Shown here: one piece after another, positions 1 through 7,703 of the stretch | Position numbering within the stretch: position 1 is the stretch's first letter | How the letters are laid out: each line of letters starts with the position of its first letter | The notes under the pieces: model-generated | What the model saw: the letters and a program-made list of their open reading frames with translations, nothing else | What the model was told of the DNA's origin: nothing | Databases searched by the model: none | Program-made: the position numbers and the translations under genes | DNA from: JBGPIK01 sp041484845 | GTDB lineage: Bacteria; Desulfobacterota; Binatia; UBA9968 | Direction of reading: 5' to 3' | NCBI GenBank assembly: GCA_041484845.1 | Contig: JBGPIK010000071.1 | Location: forward strand, 1-21,392 | Length of the DNA: 21,392 bases

Positions 1-2024
1 GAGGGAACCGAGCGATGCTGGCCATGGCAGAAGTTGATCGATTTGGCCGTGGTAAGTGTGAACGGGAAATTTCGCAGAGTCTCCGCGCCAAAAATTTCTT
101 CCGGCATGACGAAGCCCGGCAGGGGATCGTAGCCGTGCTCGGCGAACGTCACCGAATAGATTTCGACTTTACCGGAAGGCGTTTTGAATCCGTTCTTAAG
201 GTACTTTTGATATTTTACCTCCATCGGCACAGTTATACCGCCCGGCTGACGTTTGAGCTCGGCCAGAGTAACGCCGGTGGGTTCCAGTATGTAATCGAAA
301 GCCCTTTTTAAATCGCCACCCCAAAACTTTTCGCCAAATCCCATGCGCGCCGCAAGATCGAAAATAATTTCCAGATCCGGCCGCGAATCGTGTTGCGGCG
401 GAATCAGCTGCGAGCGGTATTGCATATAGGTGCTGGTTTCCGGCCCTTGCTCGAAGGAAGTTCTCACATTCCAGGACTCCCATGGGGTGGAGGCGGGCAG
501 GAGAAAGTCCGCGTAGCGTGCCGGGGGAGTCTCGTAGAATTCCGTCTGCACGTAAAGATCGAGAGACTGCAGCGCGCGCTTGCCCATCTCGGTATCGCCG
601 TTGGACAGAATAATATCTCCGCCGAAGCTCAAAAAACCGCGCACGGGATAAGGTTTGCCGGTAAGAATGGCTTTGTACGCTTCATACGCCTGGACCTTGC
701 CCGTGTTGGTTGGACCCAGCGGCCTGGCAGCGAATCCGAGCCGTTTCTTTGTCTGTTCGGGAGAAAGCAGATTTCGTCCTTCCACATCATTGGCCGGCGG
801 TTTGGGAAAGCGCACATTACCGCCGCGCCGATCGAGATTGCCGGTCAAGGCGTAGAACAAACACACCGCGCGATTGATCTGCATTGAGTTCGCGTGCTGT
901 TCGATGCCGTTGTAGGTGTAGTAACAATTGGGCTTTGTGGCGGTAAAAAGGCGCACGGCTTTGCGCACGATTTCCGGTGCGATGCCGGTGCGCGCAGCCG
1001 TCTTCTCCGGGGCGTATCCCCGAATCCTTTCCTGAAAAAGATCAAAGGCGGGCCTTGCGTTCACTTCCCGGCCATCAGCCAGGCGAATTTTGTAGCTCCC
1101 GCCAAACGCTGCCCGCGCGCCTGCGGGATCGTTGGTGAAAGTTTTGGGATCGTAGAAGGCGGGTTCTGCGCTCTGCTCATTCCAAACTACAAACTGCCCC
1201 GGCTTTGTGTCGGGCGACAGCATTTCGCTTGTCAGCGGGCCGCCGGCTTCGCTGGAAATAAGCAGCCCTCCATTGGTCCATCGGTGCAGAAAGCCTGTAT
1301 CGTACAACTGTTCCTCTAACATCACGTAGAGAAAACTCAGCGCGAGCAAGCCATCGCTGCCCGGGCGCACCGGCAGCCACAGCGCTGCCTTCTTGGTCAG
1401 CGGGATGGCACGAGGATCGATGACGATCAGCTTGGCGCCCCGATTCACGGCTCGGGAAATCCGCATCGCTTGGGTCGGCCATGAGGCATTGGGATTGTGG
1501 CCCCAGAGAAGAATGCATGCACTGTTCTCGAAATCGGGCGCTGGAATGCCGCTGCCGTAAGTGTAAAGAGAGCCCGAATCCTTGTGCCAATTGCAGATGT
1601 GACCGGTGGAAACCGTGTTCGGGCTGCCGAACACGCTGGCGAAGCGGATCATAAACGGCTCGTATTCGAGCGCTGAGCTGCCGCCGGCGGCGCCGCGATA
1701 AAAAAATACCGATTCCGCCCCGTGTTGTGCCTGAAGCGATTTCAACCGGCTGGTTATCTCGCTCAACGCTTCATCCCAACCCACACGGACCCAGCCGGGA
1801 TCGTCGGCGGTCTTGGGCCGAGTTCGACGCAACGGATATTTGAGACGCAGCGGATCATAGACCATCTGAGGCGCGGATTCCCCTTTAACGCAGATGCCGC
1901 GATTGGGGTGGAGGGGATCGGGCTCAAGCTTGACAAACCGGCCGTTTTCGACCGAAGCGATGACGCCGCAACGCGACTTGCTCATCGGACAATAGGTGCG
2001 GATTGATTCTTTCGGGTTTTCCAT
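1..2024 (-). CDS. Molybdopterin-dependent oxidoreductase, large subunit (3' end outside window)
   Basis: The frame stays open from the ATG at 2024 to the left edge, giving about 674 residues with no stop; family members are usually 700-800 aa, so only the C-terminal end of the cofactor-binding region is missing. It starts after a GAGGT ribosome binding site 4 bases upstream. The N-terminus resembles the Fe4S4 domain of bis-MGD enzymes (formate dehydrogenase, polysulfide and DMSO reductase superfamily), but the motif reads C12-x2-S15-x3-C19-x25-C45, with Ser where the second Cys belongs. The segment TGHICNWHKD at residues 140-149 puts C144 near where Cys/Sec ligates Mo in formate dehydrogenase and NapA. 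LLWGHNPNASWP and LIVIDPR match cofactor-binding regions; LTGNLDRRGGNV and ADFLLPASTPWES are also typical. No Tat signal is seen, so it is probably cytoplasmic. Substrate unknown. An alpha/beta hydrolase lies 111 bases upstream on the same strand. Confidence 0.9.
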   Translation of the reverse strand, partial: MENPKESIRTYCPMSKSRCGVIASVENGRFVKLEPDPLHPNRGICVKGESAPQMVYDPLRLKYPLRRTRPKTADDPGWVRVGWDEALSEITSRLKSLQAQHGAESVFFYRGAAGGSSALEYEPFMIRFASVFGSPNTVSTGHICNWHKDSGSLYTYGSGIPAPDFENSACILLWGHNPNASWPTQAMRISRAVNRGAKLIVIDPRAIPLTKKAALWLPVRPGSDGLLALSFLYVMLEEQLYDTGFLHRWTNGGLLISSEAGGPLTSEMLSPDTKPGQFVVWNEQSAEPAFYDPKTFTNDPAGARAAFGGSYKIRLADGREVNARPAFDLFQERIRGYAPEKTAARTGIAPEIVRKAVRLFTATKPNCYYTYNGIEQHANSMQINRAVCLFYALTGNLDRRGGNVRFPKPPANDVEGRNLLSPEQTKKRLGFAARPLGPTNTGKVQAYEAYKAILTGKPYPVRGFLSFGGDIILSNGDTEMGKRALQSLDLYVQTEFYETPPARYADFLLPASTPWESWNVRTSFEQGPETSTYMQYRSQLIPPQHDSRPDLEIIFDLAARMGFGEKFWGGDLKRAFDYILEPTGVTLAELKRQPGGITVPMEVKYQKYLKNGFKTPSGKVEIYSVTFAEHGYDPLPGFVMPEEIFGAETLRNFPFTLTTAKSINFCHGQHRSVP

Positions 2025-2135
2025 GGCGACCTCAGGACCGCTTTTTTTCGGTTAAAACGTCATCGCGGATTGTTGGCGTTTTTTCTGCGCCGGCAATGTT
2101 ATCAACGCAACGGGCGCCGGCTGTTCAAGTCTATT

Positions 2136-2963
2136 TTACAGGCTCTGCACCCAATCCAAAATCCAGGCGTTCACTTCGTCCGGAATCTCCCAGAAAAAGC
2201 CGTGGGATTGGCCGTCGAGCACTTTATATTCGGCTTTGGGAATGCGCTTGGCGAGAACCTCCGATTGCGCGACATGATTGCTGCCGACGACATCGCCGCT
2301 CCCGGTGATCACAAGAGTTGAAACCCGCACTTCGCCAAGATGGTGGGTCGCTTCCCAGTTGTGGCGCGCAATGCACAGCCGCAGGTAGTCGTGGAGCTTG
2401 GCGTGTGTAGGCCAGACGAGATCATAGAACTCGCGCACGCGATGCGGCGCGCGTGCGCGAAAGCCGCCGGAAAAATAGGTGTCGGATTCGCAGATTTCGT
2501 GACGGATGTATTCCTGAAAGCCTTTTTCAATGAGCTCGACGACCAGTCGGTAAGGCAAGCCCGGAATGCAATCCGGGCCGCTCCTGCTTGCGGGGCCGGA
2601 GCCGCTGGCGGCCAGGATTAAGCTTCTAACCTTGCGCGGAAAATTCAATGTAAGTGCGAGAGCGATACGCCCTCCCATCGAGTGACCTAGAACATGCGCC
2701 GAATCGATCTCCAGGTGATCGAGCAGCGCTGCGACATCGCAGGCCATCTGATCGATGGTACAGCTGCCCTGCAACCGACTTGAGCGTCCGCAGCCGCGCG
2801 GGTCATGGAGAATGACATTGAGCGATTGAGACAAACGCGGCAGCTGGAACGGTTTCCACACTTCACACGAAAACCCGGTACCGGGAATCAAGACCAGCGG
2901 CTCTCCCTGACCGTGCGCTTCGTAGTAGATGCTGACTCCAGTAGGTAATCTTGCTTCGGCCAT
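2136..2963 (-). CDS. Alpha/beta-fold hydrolase
   Basis: A 275-residue protein, full length for the family, starting at an ATG with a strong GGAGGT ribosome binding site 5 bases upstream. The fold is clear: the oxyanion-region LIPGTGF (25-31), HDPRGCGRSS (53-62), and the nucleophile elbow GHSMGG with Ser95. The rest of the triad is probably Asp224 in ITGSGDVVG and His254 in DGQSHGFFWE. It resembles 3-oxoadipate enol-lactonase and carboxylesterase-type hydrolases acting on small esters, lactones or C-C bonds. There is no signal peptide, so it is cytoplasmic. It lies 111 bases upstream of the molybdoenzyme gene on the same strand and may be cotranscribed with it. The substrate cannot be assigned. 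Confidence 0.9.
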   Translation of the reverse strand: MAEARLPTGVSIYYEAHGQGEPLVLIPGTGFSCEVWKPFQLPRLSQSLNVILHDPRGCGRSSRLQGSCTIDQMACDVAALLDHLEIDSAHVLGHSMGGRIALALTLNFPRKVRSLILAASGSGPASRSGPDCIPGLPYRLVVELIEKGFQEYIRHEICESDTYFSGGFRARAPHRVREFYDLVWPTHAKLHDYLRLCIARHNWEATHHLGEVRVSTLVITGSGDVVGSNHVAQSEVLAKRIPKAEYKVLDGQSHGFFWEIPDEVNAWILDWVQSL

Positions 2964-3135
2964 TGTCTACCTCCGGCAGGTCTGAACTATAGCTCACCGT
3001 TGCACAGCGAAGTCCAAAGTGTCAAGGCGATTTCGGCTAAGTTAGGAAGCGTGAATGAGCGCACGGTTGCAGCGGCTCGTTTCAAGCGGAATATTAAACT
3101 CGATGAACGCGCCCGCTCAGCGTGCGGGGCGGGGC

Positions 3136-3468
3136 TCACAGCAAAATGATATTAACGATGCCAGCGCAGGAAACCAGCAGGGACACCGATAATATCGCTG
3201 CGCCTAGTTGGGCGAAAACGAGTACTTCGAGTACTCCGATACAGGAAAATAAAAACACGGCCAGGGCAAACCTCAAGCACAACTTTGGTTTTGATAAGGT
3301 GGCGGGTGGGTTATTGAACAATAACTTCCAATCCTGATTTATAAGTGCCGGTCTGCCACTCATTTTGCGACGGAGCGTGACGAATGCAAGACTGCCCACA
3401 ACCACGCATACGAGCACCAGCCCTTCCCACAAGAAATAGCCCAATTGTTCCAAAATGACGCTTGGCAT
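3136..3468 (-). CDS. Small hypothetical membrane protein
   Basis: I do not recognise a family. The preferred start is the ATG at 3468 (110 aa): an AAGGGA ribosome binding site lies 7 bases upstream, whereas extending 8 codons to 3492 has no support. The protein has three likely membrane segments at about residues 11-32, 63-87 and 89-109, joined by a polar stretch (33-62) containing RRK and several Asn/Pro residues. It ends in hydrophobic residues right at the stop. It stands alone, 172 bases before the alpha/beta hydrolase gene on the same strand. The hydrophobic segments and good ribosome binding site favour a real gene, but without homology this stays moderate. Confidence 0.5.
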   Translation of the reverse strand: MPSVILEQLGYFLWEGLVLVCVVVGSLAFVTLRRKMSGRPALINQDWKLLFNNPPATLSKPKLCLRFALAVFLFSCIGVLEVLVFAQLGAAILSVSLLVSCAGIVNIILL

Positions 3469-3933
3469 AACCGTTCCCTTCAGAGCGCGCACCGCTTTGA
3501 ATTATCTCGACGCTTATCGATTAAGAAGGCAAATGTCAAATCGTGAACAACGGCGACAGAAATAACTTGGCGCAGGCAGATTAGGTCGCTAACCCGCATT
3601 TCTCACATCAAAGTCAATCGAGAGGCGATCTCTCCAGACCGAGACAATGAGCCTGTGCCTTGGAGCAGCCCGCAAACCGAGTTGCTGGAGCGAACGCCCG
3701 TGGCAAAGCGCAAGCGGCGAACCGAGCACCGAACACGGCATTGAAACTGTTCGCCTCTATGCCTCGCTCTTCCGATCTCGCCTCTCGATCGACACCGTGT
3801 CATCCGATTCCTCGCACTGTGAGAAATGCGGGCTGGCGCCACAGCGCCTCGAACGGCTCATTAAATGAAAACAGTTTGGCGAATGTGCGGTTCACAGCGG
3901 TTGCCATCGGCGGTTGGTCTAGAGTGATTTCCC
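3469..3933. other. Gene-poor gap of 465 bases
   Basis: I find no convincing gene between the small membrane protein and the first solute-binding protein gene. Short frames on both strands at 3603-3868 are Arg/Ser-rich with no recognisable motif, and they overlap an inverted-repeat element listed separately. Positions 3469-3592 and 3833-3933 hold nothing I can name. Confidence 0.5.
3593..3832. repeat. Imperfect inverted-repeat element, MITE-like
   Basis: Two arms are inverted copies. The outer 15 bases cccgcatttctcaca (3593-3607) match the reverse complement of 3818-3832 exactly. A second block atcgagaggcga (3617-3628) matches the reverse complement of 3778-3789 exactly. The right arm has a longer spacer between its two blocks (28 versus 9 bases). 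The interior, about 150 bases, has no gene. A ~240-base element with 15-base terminal inverted repeats and no transposase is what a miniature inverted-repeat transposable element looks like. However, I see no matching target-site duplication (left flank gctaa, right flank ctggc), so mobility is inferred, not shown. Confidence 0.5.
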
Positions 3934-5058
3934 TTACTGGAGCAGCTCTTTCGCAAGCTGCTGGATGCGCCGGCGCTGGACCGCCATGTCTTCAGCCTGG
4001 ACATTGTGGTAGGAGCGGCCGGGTTTCATTGCGCTGCTGGGTTCCGCTGGAGGCACGTCCACGCGGCGGCTATTCGTTACAGTCTTGACCCAGTCGAGCT
4101 GTCCGCTTCGCGAAAGAAGCCAATTGATATAGATTTTAGCTGCGTTAGGATGAGGTGCCCGGTTGAACAGGGCGATGCCGCTTGAACCCGACGCCCAATA
4201 GATGCCGGTTTTTGGATCTTCCACGGCGCTGATATTTCTTCCCACCCCCTTTTTCTGGAAACTGACAAGAACATACTCGTTTAGACCCATAGCGATGGGA
4301 TATCGACCACGCACCAGCCACTCGACAAGCTGGCGGCGGTCATGAGTGATGACGAGTTTCCGGTCGCGCAGCAGTTTTCTCGCAATATCCTCACCGTAGG
4401 CCAACGAAATAACCAGCATATCGGTGAGCCCCTTGCCTTCCACGCGGGGATCTTGGATGACAATTTTCCCCGTCCACTTGGGATCTAAGAGATCCTGAGC
4501 CGAGCGAATGTCATTGGCCGTGATCACATCACGATTGACATAAATGTTATCTCCGGCCAGGGTGCCGCCGAACACGTAGAAGAATTTTTTCTCGCCATCG
4601 GCCCAGCCCGCATCGAAGCCGCCAATCCATTCTTTGTCGTTTTTGGCTTCGGGGAGAATGAGTGCCGGCTTCAAAGGATCCAGGGCTCCGACCGGCTTGA
4701 ACGCCGACAGTCCGGATGTCGGGCCGGAGATGTAAAGATCCCATCCGTAAACGCCTGCTTGTCGCTCCCTCAAGATTCGAGCAACTTTCTCTCCGCCGCT
4801 TCCCCCCAACAATTCCACTTTGATCTTTGGATAGTGCTTCGCAAAGCCGGCGACTAGGGCTTCGCGAAAAGAATCGCCAGGCGGGCCGGCGAGACTGACC
4901 TCTCCCTCTTTTTCCGCTGCCGCTACTGTTGCTTCCCATTCTTTCTGCCAGTCCGCTTGAGCGTGTGCTGCTACGGCCGGAGCGAGAATTATAATGGAAA
5001 CCGAAATTAACCAAGAAATAATTAACATCGAGTATCGCTTTTCAGAAACAGAGTACAT
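3934..5058 (-). CDS. ABC transporter solute-binding protein (FbpA/AfuA type), no. 1
   Basis: A 374-residue extracellular solute-binding protein of the FbpA-like periplasmic type II class. A signal peptide with hydrophobic core at about 11-30 ends in AVAAHAQA, cleavable near residue 33-35; a start at Met11 (5028) would also leave an intact signal, and neither start has a strong ribosome binding site. After it come AAAEKEGEV, YPKIKVELL, LLDPKWTGKIV and PHPNAAKIYINWLLSRSGQ, all typical of the family. It reads SLAGPPG where most relatives have WYTS, so it belongs to a different subfamily from the other two binding proteins here. No adjacent Tyr pair, the usual Fe(III) ligands of FbpA, is present, so iron is not supported as ligand. 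The gene begins 6 bases after the crotonase stop, suggesting translational coupling. Confidence 0.88.
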   Translation of the reverse strand: MYSVSEKRYSMLIISWLISVSIIILAPAVAAHAQADWQKEWEATVAAAEKEGEVSLAGPPGDSFREALVAGFAKHYPKIKVELLGGSGGEKVARILRERQAGVYGWDLYISGPTSGLSAFKPVGALDPLKPALILPEAKNDKEWIGGFDAGWADGEKKFFYVFGGTLAGDNIYVNRDVITANDIRSAQDLLDPKWTGKIVIQDPRVEGKGLTDMLVISLAYGEDIARKLLRDRKLVITHDRRQLVEWLVRGRYPIAMGLNEYVLVSFQKKGVGRNISAVEDPKTGIYWASGSSGIALFNRAPHPNAAKIYINWLLSRSGQLDWVKTVTNSRRVDVPPAEPSSAMKPGRSYHNVQAEDMAVQRRRIQQLAKELLQ

Positions 5059-5064
5059 TTCGCA

Positions 5065-5877
5065 TTACTGATTATCAGGTTTGGCGTATTTTACCGTGCC
5101 ACCGCCTTTCTGTGAGTGGAGGTAGCCCTCCACGTCGCTGAGCGGATTGGTGTAATAGCGCAGGCGATGCGAAACAAGGTCGTCAACTTGCAACGCCATA
5201 TCGAATGGAAGGTCTTTCTGGAGGTAAGCGGCGATCTTGGCATTCTCTAAAGTTGCGCCATTGCGACTGGCGATTTCTTTGGCGAGTGTCCTGACGTAAC
5301 TCTCGAGCTCATTTTCGGGAACAACGTGCGAAACGAGTCCGACCCGTTCCGCTTCAATGCCAGTTAGATTTCTCCCGGTTAACGATATGAAAAAGGCTTT
5401 TTTGAACGGTATCCCGGCATGAAACAGGGAAGGCGTCGCTGTCGCGCCATAGCTGCCGCGGATGACCTCGGGCATGCCGAACTTAGCGGTGTCCGCGGAA
5501 ATCACGAGATCGTGGCCGTTGATCATCGCAAGCCCGCCGCCAAGGCACCAACCCTTAACCGATGCTACGGTGACCTGCGGAAGCTTGCGCATGATAGCGA
5601 CGATTTCCGCCACCCCACCATCGCCGCCGCGGACGCGCCGTCGGTGGCTTTGCCCACGCATGTCGTAGAGGTCCCGGCCGGAGGAGTAGGAATCGCCCGC
5701 GCCCGTGGTCACGATGCAACGAATTTTATCATTGTCGGCGATGTCCCGCAGAATGCCGGCGAGGTCGGCGAGCAGGGCTACGCTTAGCGCGTTTTTTTTC
5801 TCCGGTCGGTTGAAAGTAAGCCACGCGATGCCTTCCTTTTCCGATATTGTTTTCCGAATAAGTTCTTGATCAGCCAT
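5065..5877 (-). CDS. Enoyl-CoA hydratase/isomerase family (crotonase) protein
   Basis: A 270-residue crotonase, normal length, starting at an ATG with GAGG about 9 bases upstream. Family marks are FNRPEKKNALS (22-32), the first oxyanion-hole region SSGRDL (65-70), the second KGWCLGGGLAM (108-118), and FGMPEVIRG with Glu137 in the place of rat hydratase Glu164. The other hydratase catalytic residue (Glu144, in GGGCELA) is not conserved: the sequence reads GGGLAMI. This one-acid arrangement occurs in feruloyl-CoA hydratase/lyase-like and other crotonases, so a simple beta-oxidation hydratase is not assured. It lies between the permease and binding protein 1, 6 bases from the latter, tying CoA-thioester chemistry to the importer. 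Confidence 0.9.
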   Translation of the reverse strand: MADQELIRKTISEKEGIAWLTFNRPEKKNALSVALLADLAGILRDIADNDKIRCIVTTGAGDSYSSGRDLYDMRGQSHRRRVRGGDGGVAEIVAIMRKLPQVTVASVKGWCLGGGLAMINGHDLVISADTAKFGMPEVIRGSYGATATPSLFHAGIPFKKAFFISLTGRNLTGIEAERVGLVSHVVPENELESYVRTLAKEIASRNGATLENAKIAAYLQKDLPFDMALQVDDLVSHRLRYYTNPLSDVEGYLHSQKGGGTVKYAKPDNQ

Positions 5878-5973
5878 TTAACGTTTCCTCATGATCATGT
5901 TTAGCGCACGATAACATTCAGGGGGTTCGTCAACGACACGCGGGATCACGCTCCACGGACCTTTCGTGCAGTC

Positions 5974-7659
5974 CTAATCTTGTAAGCCGTAACGTTGTCC
6001 GATCGAAAGAAAGATGGAGCCGACGATGACGGTGCCAACGGTGATGACCAGGCTGAACGCGGCTAGCTCGCCGACGTGGCCGTTGTCCCAAAGTTCCCAA
6101 ATAGTTACGGCCACGACCTGCGAACCGGGAGAGTAGAGCAGCAACGCTATAGAGAGCTCTTTAAACGTGATGAGAAAAATATAAATCCATCCGGCGAGCA
6201 AGGCCGGCATCATCAGTGGAACAACCACATGACGGACCATTTGGAACCAACTCGCGCCGGCTGCCAGAGCCCCTTCTTCGAGTTCTTTATGAAGACCGAG
6301 CAAAGCCGAATGGCTAAAGCGAATGCCATAAGGCAAATAGCGCGCGATAAAGGCCAACACCAAGATCCAAATGGTTCCATAAACGGGAACTGGCAGGATA
6401 AGATACATCTTGAGTATCGCGATGCCCATGACGATGCCGGGGAAGACCAACGGCAACATCGCCAATTGATCCAAAACCCAGCGGGCCTTCATTGATGCGC
6501 GCACGATCAGCCATGCGGCAAAGAAGGTAATGGCAACGGCTGCGGTGGCTGCGGTGGTGCTCACGGTCAAACTGTTCAGGATTGAGCGTATAATTCCGCT
6601 GTCAGCGAACGCCGTTACATAATTGTTCAGCGTCAGTAATGAAAGGGCTTTCCGAGACGGCACCTGCGCGAAAGGCAAAAAAGAAGACCAGGCAATGGCG
6701 ACAATGGGGAAACACTGTAGCAGCGGGAGAACCAACATCAAGCAACCGCCTAACCAGCGCCAGTGTCCCAGCGCGATGCGGTTTGGGCGAAAGGCCTTGC
6801 CGCTGATCGTGGTGAATTTGTAGGTTTTGCTGGTGATTCGATAATAAGGGTAGAGTCCGATTGCTACGAGCACAATGAGCATAATAGAATAAGCGCTCGC
6901 CTCGCCGTATTTGGGAATGAGTCCACCCTTGATCTGCAGGTAGATTTTAGTCGTCAGCACTTCAACACCGGCCGGAATGCCAATCAGCGCGGGAATCTCG
7001 AAAGCTTCCAGCGAACGGATGAAAGTCAGAATGAGCACCGCCAGGACGCTCGGCATCGCCAACGGGAAAGTTACCTTTCTAAATACCTGCCAGCCGCTGC
7101 TACCGGCGGTGGTCGCGGCTTCTTCCAATGAAGGATCCATTGAGCGAAACGGTGTCGCCATCAGCAAAAAGACGACCGGTATCCAAAGGAAGCTCTCGAC
7201 GAGGATCATTCCCGGCAATGAAAATATGTTCAACAGAGGGCTGCCTGTGAGCGCTACGACGGCGGCGTTGAGAATTCCGGCTTTCGGTCCAAGGAGCATG
7301 ATCCAACCGACGACCTTAATAATTCCGGGAATCGCAAACGACACGTAAGCGGAAACATAACCGAGCTTACGGAACGGGGCATCGCTGCGCTCCGAGAGCC
7401 AGGCGAGCATCGTCCCATAAACCAAGGCGATGGCCGAGCTGCCGACGGAGAAGATGACCGAGTTCTCAAGCAGTGTTCGAACGTCGCCCAGCGACTCGAC
7501 GATGTTCTCAAAATGCTGGAACGTAAAGGCGCCTGCTTGAAGTCCGCGATCAACGACCAAGCTAGTATGGAGAATGAAGAAAAAAGGCGGCAGCACCAGG
7601 TAGGCGAGCGTTAGCCCCGTAAGTAGAAATACCCACTGAGCGGCATTCCTCATTTCCAT
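5974..7659 (-). CDS. ABC transporter permease, fused two-domain (FbpB/ThiP-like)
   Basis: A 561-residue inner-membrane protein with about 12 membrane segments in two homologous halves, as in FbpB, ThiP and phosphonate permeases. Each half carries an EAA loop that docks the ATPase: LEEAATTAGSSGWQVFRKV (178-196) and LEEGALAAGASWFQMVRHV (460-478), each followed by a Pro. The halves join near residues 275-300. The ATG at 7659 or the in-frame ATG at 7653 could start it; neither has a clear ribosome binding site. It lies 44 bases after binding protein 2. Because both channel halves are fused, the transporter needs only binding protein and ATPase, and no ATPase gene occurs in the window. Confidence 0.93.
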   Translation of the reverse strand: MEMRNAAQWVFLLTGLTLAYLVLPPFFFILHTSLVVDRGLQAGAFTFQHFENIVESLGDVRTLLENSVIFSVGSSAIALVYGTMLAWLSERSDAPFRKLGYVSAYVSFAIPGIIKVVGWIMLLGPKAGILNAAVVALTGSPLLNIFSLPGMILVESFLWIPVVFLLMATPFRSMDPSLEEAATTAGSSGWQVFRKVTFPLAMPSVLAVLILTFIRSLEAFEIPALIGIPAGVEVLTTKIYLQIKGGLIPKYGEASAYSIMLIVLVAIGLYPYYRITSKTYKFTTISGKAFRPNRIALGHWRWLGGCLMLVLPLLQCFPIVAIAWSSFLPFAQVPSRKALSLLTLNNYVTAFADSGIIRSILNSLTVSTTAATAAVAITFFAAWLIVRASMKARWVLDQLAMLPLVFPGIVMGIAILKMYLILPVPVYGTIWILVLAFIARYLPYGIRFSHSALLGLHKELEEGALAAGASWFQMVRHVVVPLMMPALLAGWIYIFLITFKELSIALLLYSPGSQVVAVTIWELWDNGHVGELAAFSLVITVGTVIVGSIFLSIGQRYGLQD

Positions 7660-7703
7660 ATAACACGCCCTATATATCAGTTCGGGTGTGCAATCAATTA
7701 CGT

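Noticed and set aside
390..887. 165-residue frame on the plus strand
   Set aside because: It is antisense to the molybdopterin oxidoreductase, whose codons give clear family motifs through the same bases; the plus frame shows no motif.
2964..3030. TTGACA and TATAGT upstream of the alpha/beta hydrolase on the minus strand
   Set aside because: The boxes are 28 bases apart, far from the 16-18 needed for a sigma70 promoter.
3603..4088. Short frames on both strands in the large gap
   Set aside because: Arg/Ser-rich, no ribosome binding site, overlap the inverted-repeat element and, at the right end, the binding protein 1 gene.
5890..5899. Palindrome catgatcatg before the crotonase gene
   Set aside because: Ten bases only, no second copy in the window, and it lies in the leader; too little to call an operator.
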